From: Sphingomonas sp. ERG5 | GTDB taxonomy: Bacteria > Pseudomonadota > Alphaproteobacteria > Sphingomonadales > Sphingomonadaceae | Reading direction: 5' to 3' | Length of the DNA: 64,000 nt | Assembly: GCF_000803065.1 (NCBI RefSeq) | Contig: NZ_JSXI01000066.1 | Span: 1 to 64,000, forward strand | In this document: piece after piece, positions 40,461-47,964 of the stretch | How the letters are laid out: each line of letters begins with the position of its first letter | Numbering within the stretch: position 1 is the stretch's first letter | Translations under genes and position numbers: made by a program | The notes under the pieces: model-generated | Told to the model about the DNA's origin: nothing | What the model saw: the letters and a program-made list of their open reading frames with translations, nothing else | Database searches by the model: none

Positions 40461-41377
40461 CCGGAGCGGCCGCGCCGACGAGCCGCGCCTGGCTGATCAA
40501 TGCGCTGGTCACCGTCATTCTCTGGGGCGTATGGGGCGCCTTTTCCGGCCTGTCCCCGCAGCATGGCTTTCCCGAAACCCTGGTCTATTGCGTCTGGGCG
40601 CTGACCATGATTCCGCCCGCGCTGGTGGTGCTCGGGCTGGCGGGCTGGAAGCTCGACACGTCGCCGCGCGCGATCGGCTATGGCCTGGCGATCGGGTTGC
40701 TTGGTGCGGGCGGGCAGATGGTGCTGTTCTACGCCGTCGCGCGCGGGCCGGCCTATCTCATCTTCCCGATCATCTCGCTGTCGCCGATCGTGACGATCAC
40801 CCTGTCGTTCGTACTGATGCGCGAACGCACCGGGCGGCTCGGCGCGCTCGGTATCCTGCTCGCGCTGCTCGCGCTGCCGACCTTCGACTTTGCGCCGGGC
40901 AGCGGCGGCGGCGCTTCATCGGCATGGCTCATACCGGCGATGATCGTGATGCTGTGCTGGGGCGTGCAGGCCTATTTCATGAAGGCGGCCAACCACGTCA
41001 TGTCGGGCGAAAGCATCTTCGTCTACATGATGCTGTCCGGGTTGGTGCTGATCCCGGTCGCCTGGGCGATGACCGACTTCGCGCGGCCGATCAACTGGGG
41101 ACTGGACGGCCCGTGGTTCGCCGCGCTGATCCAGCTGCTCAACGCGATTGGCGCGCTGACCCTGGTGTTCGCGTTTCGCTACGGCAAGGCGATCATCGTC
41201 GCCCCGCTTGCCAATGCCGGCGCACCACTCGCCACCGCGCTGCTCTCGCTGGTCATTCTCGGCGTGGTGCCGGGGCCGCTCAAGACCGTCGGTATCCTGC
41301 TCGCGCTTGTCGCATCGCTGCTGCTGGCGATCGAGCCCGATGCCAAAGACCCGAAAACAATCGCCGAAACAAAATAG
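40457..41377 (+). CDS. DMT/EamA-family transporter
   Basis: A 306-aa inner-membrane protein with ten predicted TM segments arranged as two EamA repeats (for example VTVILWGVWGAFSGL, AYLIFPIISLSPIVTITLSF, LIPAMIVMLCWGVQAYFMKA, AIIVAPLANAGAPLATALLS, VGILLALVASLLLAI). It is translationally coupled to the GH36 gene and lies before the kbaZ-agaS-kinase set. No PTS or MFS sugar carrier is in the window, so this may be the inner-membrane route for the liberated sugar, which then fits an ATP-dependent kinase (inference). Confidence 0.85.
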   Translation: MTGAAAPTSRAWLINALVTVILWGVWGAFSGLSPQHGFPETLVYCVWALTMIPPALVVLGLAGWKLDTSPRAIGYGLAIGLLGAGGQMVLFYAVARGPAYLIFPIISLSPIVTITLSFVLMRERTGRLGALGILLALLALPTFDFAPGSGGGASSAWLIPAMIVMLCWGVQAYFMKAANHVMSGESIFVYMMLSGLVLIPVAWAMTDFARPINWGLDGPWFAALIQLLNAIGALTLVFAFRYGKAIIVAPLANAGAPLATALLSLVILGVVPGPLKTVGILLALVASLLLAIEPDAKDPKTIAETK

Positions 41378-41407
41378 TTTCGTTATATTTCGTTTCGTTG
41401 TTTTTTC
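41365..41407 (+). promoter_or_regulatory. AgaR-like operator cluster upstream of kbaZ
   Basis: An inverted repeat CGAAAC-AAAATA-GTTTCG (41365-41382) is followed by TTTCGTTTCGTTGTTTTT (41388-41405). The second element matches the AgaR core TTTCRTTTYRTTTYNYTT at 17 of 18 positions. The group lies 40-82 bp before the GTG start at 41447 and partly overlaps the end of the permease gene. Confidence 0.65.
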
Positions 41408-41446
41408 GTCGATGACACGATATAGGCGTTCCCCGAAGGAGCCGAT

Positions 41447-42730
41447 GTGCAAGCGATTCTAGAAATGGTGCTGCGGCACAAGGCGGGCGAGCGGATCGGC
41501 GTGACGTCGGTCTGCTCGGCGCACCCGCTGGTGATCGAGGCGACGCTGCGCCACGCGCTCGTTACCGGCCAGCCGATCGCCTTGATAGAGGCCACGTCCA
41601 ACCAGGTGAATCAGGACGGCGGTTATACCGGCATGGTGCCCGCCGATTATCGCGATTTCGTCCACGCGATCGCCGCCAGGGTCAGCTTCCCACTGGACCG
41701 CCTGGTGCTTGGCGGCGACCATCTCGGCCCCAATGCGTGGACATCCGCGCCGGCCGCCGAAGCGCTGGACAAGGCCGAGGTGATGATTGCGGATTATGTC
41801 CGCGCCGGCTTCCGCAAGATCCATCTCGATTGTTCTATGAGTTGCGCCGACGATCCCGTCCCCCTGCCCGAGCGGACCATCGCCGAGCGCGCGGCACGCC
41901 TGTGCCGTGCGGCCGAGGATGCGTTTCATGGCGATGCCGCCGACGCGCCGGTCTATGTGATCGGCACCGAAGTGCCCGTTCCGGGCGGCGCAGCCGAGGA
42001 TCTGGAGGAGCTGGCGGTCACCACGCCCGCAGCGGCGATTGCCACGGTCGACATGCACCGCGACCTGTTTCGCGCCTCGGGCCTGGAGCGCGCCTGGGAC
42101 CGGGTGATTGCCACCGTCGTGCAACCCGGGGTTGAATTCGATCATGACAAGGTGGTCGATTATCGCCCCGAGCGCGCCACCGCGCTCAGCCATGCGATCG
42201 AACCGGTCGAGCATCTCGTGTTCGAGGCGCACTCCACCGATTACCAGACGCCCGGGGCGCTCGCTGCCTTGGTCCGCGATCATTATGCGATCCTGAAGGT
42301 CGGCCCCGGCGTCACTTTCGCACTGCGTGAAGCGCTCTGGGCGCTTGATGCGATCGAGGCGGAGACAATTCCCGCCGCCGACCGCGCTGCGTTGCGTGCC
42401 GTCACCTTGTCGCGCATGCACGCCGAGCCGAAGCATTGGCGCAAATATTACCACGCCACCGGCGCCGCGCTCGATTTCCAGCTGCAATACAGCCTGTCGG
42501 ATCGCATCCGCTATTACTGGCCCGATGCGGAGATTGCCGCCGCGCAGGAAAGACTGTTCGCCAATCTGCGCCGAACGCCGCCGCCGCTCGCCCTGGTCAG
42601 CCAGTATCTGCCGCTCGCTTATGCTGCGGCCCGCGCCGGCCAGGCGACACTCGACCCTGCCGAGTTCGTCATGGCGCATATCGCCGCCACGCTCGACGCC
42701 TATCATGGAGCTTGCTTTCCCCATGCCTGA
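41447..42730 (+). CDS. kbaZ: D-tagatose-bisphosphate aldolase, class II, non-catalytic subunit (KbaZ/GatZ type)
   Basis: A 427-aa protein of normal family length. Signatures: GERIGVTSVCSAHPLVIEAT, IEATSNQVNQDGGYTGM, LGGDHLGPNAW, GFRKIHLDCSMSCADDP, YVIGTEVPVPGGA and HSTDYQTPGAL. The GTG start at 41447 has AAGGAG at right spacing; an overlapping out-of-frame ATG (41445) is rejected. In enterobacteria KbaZ/GatZ stabilises the class II aldolase KbaY/GatY that splits tagatose-1,6-bisphosphate, the end step of galactitol/GalNAc breakdown. No kbaY is in view, so the catalytic subunit is elsewhere or this protein works alone. It overlaps agaS by 8 bp. Confidence 0.9.
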   Translation: MQAILEMVLRHKAGERIGVTSVCSAHPLVIEATLRHALVTGQPIALIEATSNQVNQDGGYTGMVPADYRDFVHAIAARVSFPLDRLVLGGDHLGPNAWTSAPAAEALDKAEVMIADYVRAGFRKIHLDCSMSCADDPVPLPERTIAERAARLCRAAEDAFHGDAADAPVYVIGTEVPVPGGAAEDLEELAVTTPAAAIATVDMHRDLFRASGLERAWDRVIATVVQPGVEFDHDKVVDYRPERATALSHAIEPVEHLVFEAHSTDYQTPGALAALVRDHYAILKVGPGVTFALREALWALDAIEAETIPAADRAALRAVTLSRMHAEPKHWRKYYHATGAALDFQLQYSLSDRIRYYWPDAEIAAAQERLFANLRRTPPPLALVSQYLPLAYAAARAGQATLDPAEFVMAHIAATLDAYHGACFPHA

Positions 42731-43862
42731 ACCCCTGCTCGCCCCTGAGACCCTTGGCGTCGACACGTCCTGGACTCGCCGCGAAATCCACCAGCAGCCC
42801 GAAACGCTGCGCGCTACTCAGGCATTGCTGCGCGACCGCCAGGCCGAGATCGAGGCATTCATTGCCCCGTTGATCGCCCGGCCCGAACTGCGCATCATCC
42901 TGACCGGTGCCGGCACGTCGGCATTCATCGGCGAGTGCCTCGCGCCCTGGCTGTCGGGCATGCTGGGTCGGCCGGTCGAAGCGATCGCCACCACCGACAT
43001 CGTCAGCACGCCGTCGCTGTACCTGCGCGCTGACGCACCGACGCTGCTGGTCTCGTTCGGTCGTTCGGGGAGTAGCCCGGAAAGCCTCGCCGCGGTCGAC
43101 CTGGTCGATGCGATCATTTGCGAGGCCTATCACCTGATCGTGACGTGCAACGCCGAGGGCGAACTGGCGCAGCGCACCAGCGGCAACACTCGTGTCGTCG
43201 TGCTGCCGGAAGCGACGCACGATCGCGGTTTCGCCATGACCTCCAGCTTCAGCGCGATGATGCTGGCGGCACTATCGATCCTTGGCGGCATCGCTGCGCT
43301 CGATACGCGCGGACCGGCCATTGCCGCGACGGTGGGCGACGTGCTTACGCGATGCGAACCGTTGGTCGCCAGCCTGGCAATGCGCGGGTTCAAGCGCGTC
43401 GTCTATCTCGGCAGCAGTGTGTTCAAGGGGCTCGCGCGCGAAGCGGCGCTCAAGCTGATGGAGCTGAGCGACGGCGCGGTCGTCACCGCGTTCGACACAG
43501 CGCTGGGCTTTCGCCACGGGCCCAAGACGATCGTCAACGCCGACACGCTGGTGGTGGTGTTCGTGTCGAACGATCCGCTCACGCGCCGCTACGATCTCGA
43601 CATCATCGAGGAACTGCGCAGCGACGGCCGTTGCGGCGCGCTGGCGGTGATCTCCGCCCAGCCTGGCGACGGTGCGAACATCGCGATCGCCGGCATGGCC
43701 GACGCGGTCGATGCCGATCTGCTGTTCCCATTCATCGTCCCAGCGCAACTGTTCGGCCTGCATGTCTCGCTCGCGCTGGGCCTCACCCCCGACCGCCCCA
43801 ATGCCAGCGGCACCGTCAACCGCATCGTTCAGGGCGTGCGGATCTACGCCGCACACATATGA
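42723..43862 (+). CDS. agaS: AgaS-type SIS-domain sugar isomerase/deaminase
   Basis: A 379-aa protein with two SIS domains. The first has ILTGAGTSAFIGECLAPWL (about 57-75) and LLVSFGRSGSSPESLAAVDL; the second has VVYLGSSVFKGLAREAALKL and the active-site segment DTALGFRHGPKTIV. AgaS deaminates and isomerises galactosamine-6-phosphate to tagatose-6-phosphate. ATG 42723 is used (GGAG at 42707-42710); in-frame readthrough upstream lies within kbaZ. The order kbaZ-agaS-kinase is as in non-PTS GalNAc pathways such as that of Shewanella. Confidence 0.9.
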   Translation: MPEPLLAPETLGVDTSWTRREIHQQPETLRATQALLRDRQAEIEAFIAPLIARPELRIILTGAGTSAFIGECLAPWLSGMLGRPVEAIATTDIVSTPSLYLRADAPTLLVSFGRSGSSPESLAAVDLVDAIICEAYHLIVTCNAEGELAQRTSGNTRVVVLPEATHDRGFAMTSSFSAMMLAALSILGGIAALDTRGPAIAATVGDVLTRCEPLVASLAMRGFKRVVYLGSSVFKGLAREAALKLMELSDGAVVTAFDTALGFRHGPKTIVNADTLVVVFVSNDPLTRRYDLDIIEELRSDGRCGALAVISAQPGDGANIAIAGMADAVDADLLFPFIVPAQLFGLHVSLALGLTPDRPNASGTVNRIVQGVRIYAAHI

Positions 43863-44803
43863 ACGATCGCACATATTTCCTGGGCGTCGACGGCGGCGGC
43901 ACCAAAACCGAATTCGTCTGCATCGACGCTGGCGGCTCGACAGTCGCGCGTGCCGTGACGGGCACGACCTATCATCTCGAGGTCGGAATGGACGAGGCGG
44001 TGTCGCGGCTCGAACAGGGCATCGCCGCAATCTGCAGTGAGTTCGGCATCTCGCCCGATGCGCTCAGCTTCGTCTTTTTCGGCCTGCCTGCCTATGGCGA
44101 GGACAGCGTGATCGATCCGCAGCTTCACGCCGCCTGTGGGCGTCTGCTCGGCCATGACCGCTACGCCTGCGGCAACGACATGGTGTGCGGCTGGGCCGGG
44201 TCGCTCGGCTGCCGGGACGGGATCAACATCGTCGCCGGCACCGGCTCGATCGCCTATGGGGAGCGAGAGGGCAAAGTGGCGCGCGCGGGCGGTTGGGGCG
44301 AGATATTCGGTGACGAAGGCTCAGCCTATTGGATCGCAATCCAGGGGCTCGCGCTGTTCGCACGCATGAGCGACGGCCGTGCGGACAAAGACTTGTTGCA
44401 TGGTCGGATCGTCGAAGCTCTGTCGCTCGGCGACGATCTTGACCTGTGTCAGCGCATCATGGGGCCAGCGGCGATGAACCGCAGCGAGATCGCCGCCCTC
44501 GCCGGCCTGGTGTCACGCGCCGCAGTCGATGGTGACGCCGGGGCTAACGCAATTCTGTTGGCAGCTGCCAATGAACTCGCGGCGCTGGCCATCGGCTTGC
44601 GCAAAATTTTATGTTTTTCGCCTGACGAGCGGGTTCCGCTGTCCTGGTCGGGTGGCGTGCTGTTGCAGGAGCCGTTAGTCCGCAACGCGTTCGCGAGGAT
44701 CATCAGCGACACCGGGCTCTTCGCGCTGGCCGAGCCACTTCACGCACCGGGATATGGTGCTGCCCTGTATGCCCGGCGGCTGGCGCACACCAGCGGCAGC
44801 TGA
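43859..44803 (+). CDS. BadF/BcrA-type amino-sugar kinase (AgaK/NagK-like)
   Basis: A 314-aa ASKHA-fold kinase: phosphate-1 loop FLGVDGGGTKTEFVCID (about 7-23), catalytic-side segment ACGNDMVCGWAGSLG (Asp), INIVAGTGSIAYGE (phosphate-2) and GGWGEIFGDEGSAYWIAIQG typical of N-acetylglucosamine/galactosamine kinases. ATG overlaps the agaS stop (ATGA). It probably makes GalNAc-6-P or GalN-6-P from sugar imported unphosphorylated. A GalNAc-6-P deacetylase (AgaA) is not found nearby, so either the substrate is galactosamine or the housekeeping NagA fills in. Confidence 0.85.
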   Translation: MNDRTYFLGVDGGGTKTEFVCIDAGGSTVARAVTGTTYHLEVGMDEAVSRLEQGIAAICSEFGISPDALSFVFFGLPAYGEDSVIDPQLHAACGRLLGHDRYACGNDMVCGWAGSLGCRDGINIVAGTGSIAYGEREGKVARAGGWGEIFGDEGSAYWIAIQGLALFARMSDGRADKDLLHGRIVEALSLGDDLDLCQRIMGPAAMNRSEIAALAGLVSRAAVDGDAGANAILLAAANELAALAIGLRKILCFSPDERVPLSWSGGVLLQEPLVRNAFARIISDTGLFALAEPLHAPGYGAALYARRLAHTSGS

Positions 44804-45136
44804 CGCGGTCGGAGCAAGCGAACGGCAGTTGTGGCCCGAAAAAGCGGCCGGTCGGCTTGCGGCTAATCCCTGCCATCGAAGAATAGCGCGTTAGCCAGGG
44901 TCCAGCCGCCAGCTTTACCGCTTTCGCCAGAACAGGACTGCTGCCGATGCAGCAGTCCTGTTCCCCGGAGTGCTGCGTTCCCACCAGCCGAGCGCTGCGC
45001 CGACCGCATGCACAATCTCCGAATTGAACCAAAATGGCGACAGTTCCTGCACTTAGGCCCGATGGCACATCGCTTGCTTATCTCACCGCGACGAACACCG
45101 GCGCAGCTGCGCCGCCATTGAGCGGGGGATTCCTCT
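44804..45136. other. Intergenic region with hairpin
   Basis: About 330 bp between the kinase and the next receptor. Apart from the long hairpin at 44931-44962 I find no gene. I looked for an AgaR-like TTTCGTTT element here and did not see one, so the receptor at 45137 may have separate control. Confidence 0.5.
44931..44962. terminator. Long perfect hairpin after the sugar-kinase gene
   Basis: AACAGGACTGCTGC, loop CGAT, GCAGCAGTCCTGTT: a 14-bp perfect stem with 4-base loop. It lies 128 bp after the kinase stop and 174 bp before the receptor start. No clear T tract follows, but the stem is strong enough to end or protect the kbaZ-agaS-kinase transcript. Confidence 0.6.
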
Positions 45137-47473
45137 TTGTTGTACTTCTCGAACCGAAAGCCCGTCCGATTGGCCTCGCATGCCAGTGCGCTGGCATTGG
45201 TGCTCGCCGCACCCTTGTTCGCGTCGCCGGCTTTTGCAGCACCAGCCACGACCAAGCCGGAAGGCGAGCCCGAAGGCAATGAAGGCGCCCTCCCCACCGA
45301 AAGCGCGGACATCGTCGTCACGGCCCAGCGACGCGAGGAGCGGCTGCAGAACGTACCGACCGCAATCACCGCGCTCAGCAGCGATACGTTCACCGTCGGT
45401 GGCATCGGCCGCTCAGCGAACGAAGTGCTCAATCTCGTGCCCAACGCGTCGGCCGGGACGCAGCAGCATGGCCGGCCGCGCTGGTGGATCCGCGGCGTCG
45501 GTGCGGGCCAGCAGCAGCTCGACCTGGCCAATCCGGTCGGCTTCTATCTCGACGATGTCTATATCAGCAATGCCAGCGCCACCGGCCTGCCGCTGTTCGA
45601 TATCGAGCGGGTCGAAGTGCTGCGCGGACCGCAGGGCACGTTGTGGGGCAAGAACACCACCGGCGGCGCGATCAACGTGATCTCCAAGCGCCCCTCGCTC
45701 ACCGGCGGCAAGGACGATAATTACGTCAAGCTCGACTATGGCAGCTATGACAGCAAGATCGCCGAAGGCGGAGTCGGCGCGGTGCTGGTGCCGGACGTGC
45801 TGGCGACCCGCATCTCCTTCCATGTCGACGATCGCGACGGACGCTACACCAATTTGTTCACGGGCGAGAAGGCGAACGGCGTCACCGACAATGTCCTGCG
45901 CGGGCAGCTCCTGTTCGCGCCTTCGGCCAATTTCGAGGCGCTGCTCAGCCTGCATTACCGCAACTACAAGACCGACGGCGCCTATTGGACGACCGCCAGC
46001 TATGCCGCCGATGGCGTGCTCCGCAATGGCTATGCCCCGTCGACCGACAAGGATGAGATCAGCATCAATGCCCCGGAATATAGCCGTAACACCCAGCTGG
46101 GCGGCTCGCTGCATCTCGACTGGTCGATCGGCGATCTCTCGCTGACCTCAATCACCGGCTATGAACGCTTCAAGACGCGTGGTGCGGGCGACAGCGACTA
46201 TACCCCCCTCGAAATCTCGCGTTCCTATACCCAGGCGCGCAGCCGGCAATGGACCCAGGAACTGCGCCTCACCTCGCCCCAGGCCGACCGGCTGAACTGG
46301 ATCCTGGGCCTGTATTATTTCAACGAGAAGATCGTCTCGAACGCTTATTCGGCGACGCTGCCCGCCGGGTCGGTGCCGGCCTTGTCGGGCGGCACGGCCC
46401 TCCAAGCTTACAGCCTCACCGCCTATAATCACAAAGCGGAGAGCGGGGCCGCATTCGGCAGCGCAACGTTCAACTTCACCGATGCGCTGAAGCTGACGCT
46501 GGGTGCGCGCTGGACGCGCGAGACCAAGACGCTCGATTTCGACCGCAGCGCCTCGCCCAATCCCGCCTCTGCTTCATGGAGCAATTATGCGCGCTGGTGG
46601 GATTCCTACACCGGCAGCTTCGGCGGCGCGGGCACCTTTTCCGGCAATTTCAGCAAGACCTGGGACGCCTTCACCTATGACGTGACTCCGTCATGGACCA
46701 TTGCGCGCGATCAGCTGCTCTATTTCAAATTCTCGCACGGCGTGAAATCGGGCGGGTTCAATACCGCGGCGACATTGTCCGCCGCATTGGCCGCGGTCGC
46801 GCCCGAGAAGCTCGACGCGTTCGAGCTGGGCTATAAATCGCAATGGTTCGATCGCCGCCTCACCTTCAACGCGACGTTGTTCCACTATGGCTATGACGAT
46901 GTGCAGATCAACGTGGTCGGCCCCAATCCCGGCGCGGTCGGCGGCGCCACGGTCTCCTATCTGCAGAACGCCAAGAAGGCGCATGTCAACGGCGCGGAGA
47001 TCGAGCTGGAGGCGCGCCCGATCGAGCGGCTGACGCTGAGCGGCGCGGTTGGCATTCTCGACACCAAATATGACGAGCTGCAGGTCGTGAACGGCGGCCT
47101 CAATCTGTCCGGTGCGCGGTTCGTGCGCGCGCCGAAGCTGACGCTGAACGGCAGCGCAACCTACACCATTCCACTGGGCGGGAGCGGCAAGGTCGATCTG
47201 GCGGCGGACGCGCGCTACACCTCGCTGCAATATTACTACATCACGCCGCAGGACACGGTCCACCGCCCGATCCTGACCCAGCCGGGCTATACCATCGCCA
47301 ATGCGCGGATCAGCTATACCCCGACCAACGATCGCTTCACGCTGTCGGCTTATGTGAATAATTTCCTCGACACCGACTATCGCAACCACTCGCTGCCGCA
47401 GGGGATCAATGGCGACACGGTGAGCTGGGCCGACCCGCGCACCTATGGCGCATCGCTGATCGTGCGATTCTAG
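45137..47473 (+). CDS. TonB-dependent receptor (no STN domain)
   Basis: A 778-aa outer-membrane receptor: signal peptide (about 10-34; ALALVLAAPLFASPAFAAPA), TonB box DIVVTAQRREERLQNVPTA (about 58-76), plug (RWWIRGVGAGQQQ, DDVYISNASATGLPLFDIER, VEVLRGPQGTLWGKNTTGGA) and a barrel ending YGASLIVRF with terminal Phe. The start is uncertain: TTG 45137 or 45140 after AGCGGGGGA gives a good signal peptide, and no ATG does. It follows the amino-sugar operon on the same strand and may serve it, but belongs to a general Fut/siderophore-like TBDR class, so the ligand is open. Confidence 0.88.
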   Translation: MLYFSNRKPVRLASHASALALVLAAPLFASPAFAAPATTKPEGEPEGNEGALPTESADIVVTAQRREERLQNVPTAITALSSDTFTVGGIGRSANEVLNLVPNASAGTQQHGRPRWWIRGVGAGQQQLDLANPVGFYLDDVYISNASATGLPLFDIERVEVLRGPQGTLWGKNTTGGAINVISKRPSLTGGKDDNYVKLDYGSYDSKIAEGGVGAVLVPDVLATRISFHVDDRDGRYTNLFTGEKANGVTDNVLRGQLLFAPSANFEALLSLHYRNYKTDGAYWTTASYAADGVLRNGYAPSTDKDEISINAPEYSRNTQLGGSLHLDWSIGDLSLTSITGYERFKTRGAGDSDYTPLEISRSYTQARSRQWTQELRLTSPQADRLNWILGLYYFNEKIVSNAYSATLPAGSVPALSGGTALQAYSLTAYNHKAESGAAFGSATFNFTDALKLTLGARWTRETKTLDFDRSASPNPASASWSNYARWWDSYTGSFGGAGTFSGNFSKTWDAFTYDVTPSWTIARDQLLYFKFSHGVKSGGFNTAATLSAALAAVAPEKLDAFELGYKSQWFDRRLTFNATLFHYGYDDVQINVVGPNPGAVGGATVSYLQNAKKAHVNGAEIELEARPIERLTLSGAVGILDTKYDELQVVNGGLNLSGARFVRAPKLTLNGSATYTIPLGGSGKVDLAADARYTSLQYYYITPQDTVHRPILTQPGYTIANARISYTPTNDRFTLSAYVNNFLDTDYRNHSLPQGINGDTVSWADPRTYGASLIVRF

Positions 47474-47964
47474 CCGGGAGCAGCCGGATTTCGCGGGCGA
47501 TGTGCTGGCTGTTCTTCGCGAAACTGCTTTTTGTTGGCTGTTATGTTGGATTCTTCTTGGTAATTCCCTATTATCTTTCAATAATTTACTTGAAGATGAC
47601 TGTTCCGGAATAACAGCCAGCATAACAGCCACCGAACAGCCAGGTATCAGCCAACGAACAGCGATGGCCGCTGGCTGTTCTCCGCCGGATTCACCGGTCG
47701 AAAATTCGACAATCTTCAACTTGAGAAAGAGCGCGGCGAGACGCGCGGGGGCGCCCCGTCCGGCCCGCATTGTCACGCGTCACGCCGGTGTTGAATCGGC
47801 AGAAGCGGGCCTTTCCGAGGCTCGAAAAGGACGATGACATTGCCTCCCCCAAACTTCCCGCGACCAAAGATACGAACCAACAACGCAACCAGGCTGGGCG
47901 GTGCGGATGGTCGACGCCAGCCGCGGAGCTGATGGGGCATATAGACAAACGCGCGGAGGCAGCC
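47474..47964. repeat. AT-rich patch with repeated GGCTGTT/AACAGCC motifs
   Basis: About 490 bp between converging genes. GGCTGTT occurs at 47507, 47536 and 47673; the complement AACAGCC occurs at 47612, 47624 and 47635, spaced 12 and 11 bp. GCTGGCTGTTCT is present twice (47504 and 47670), and TTGGCTGTTATG faces CATAACAGCCA (47621-47631). The core (about 47520-47615) is much AT-richer than the surroundings. No gene is supported. It could fold into a cruciform, bind a protein, or be the scar of an inserted element. Confidence 0.55.

Noticed and set aside
41459..42766. Minus-strand frame of 435 codons opposite kbaZ
   Set aside because: kbaZ is unmistakable on the plus strand; the antisense reading is rich in Arg/Gly/Asp without any family motif.
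43118..43858. Extension of the sugar-kinase frame far upstream into agaS
   Set aside because: The kinase N-terminus (FLGVDGGGTKTEF) starts at 43859, overlapping the agaS stop; the upstream part is a shifted reading of agaS.
44804..45136. AgaR-type operator before the 45137 receptor
   Set aside because: No TTTCGTTT-like repeat was found there, so co-regulation with the amino-sugar genes is not claimed.
47504..47682. CRISPR array or plasmid origin iterons
   Set aside because: Repeat units are only 7-12 bp, in both orientations and with irregular spacing; no cas or rep gene nearby.
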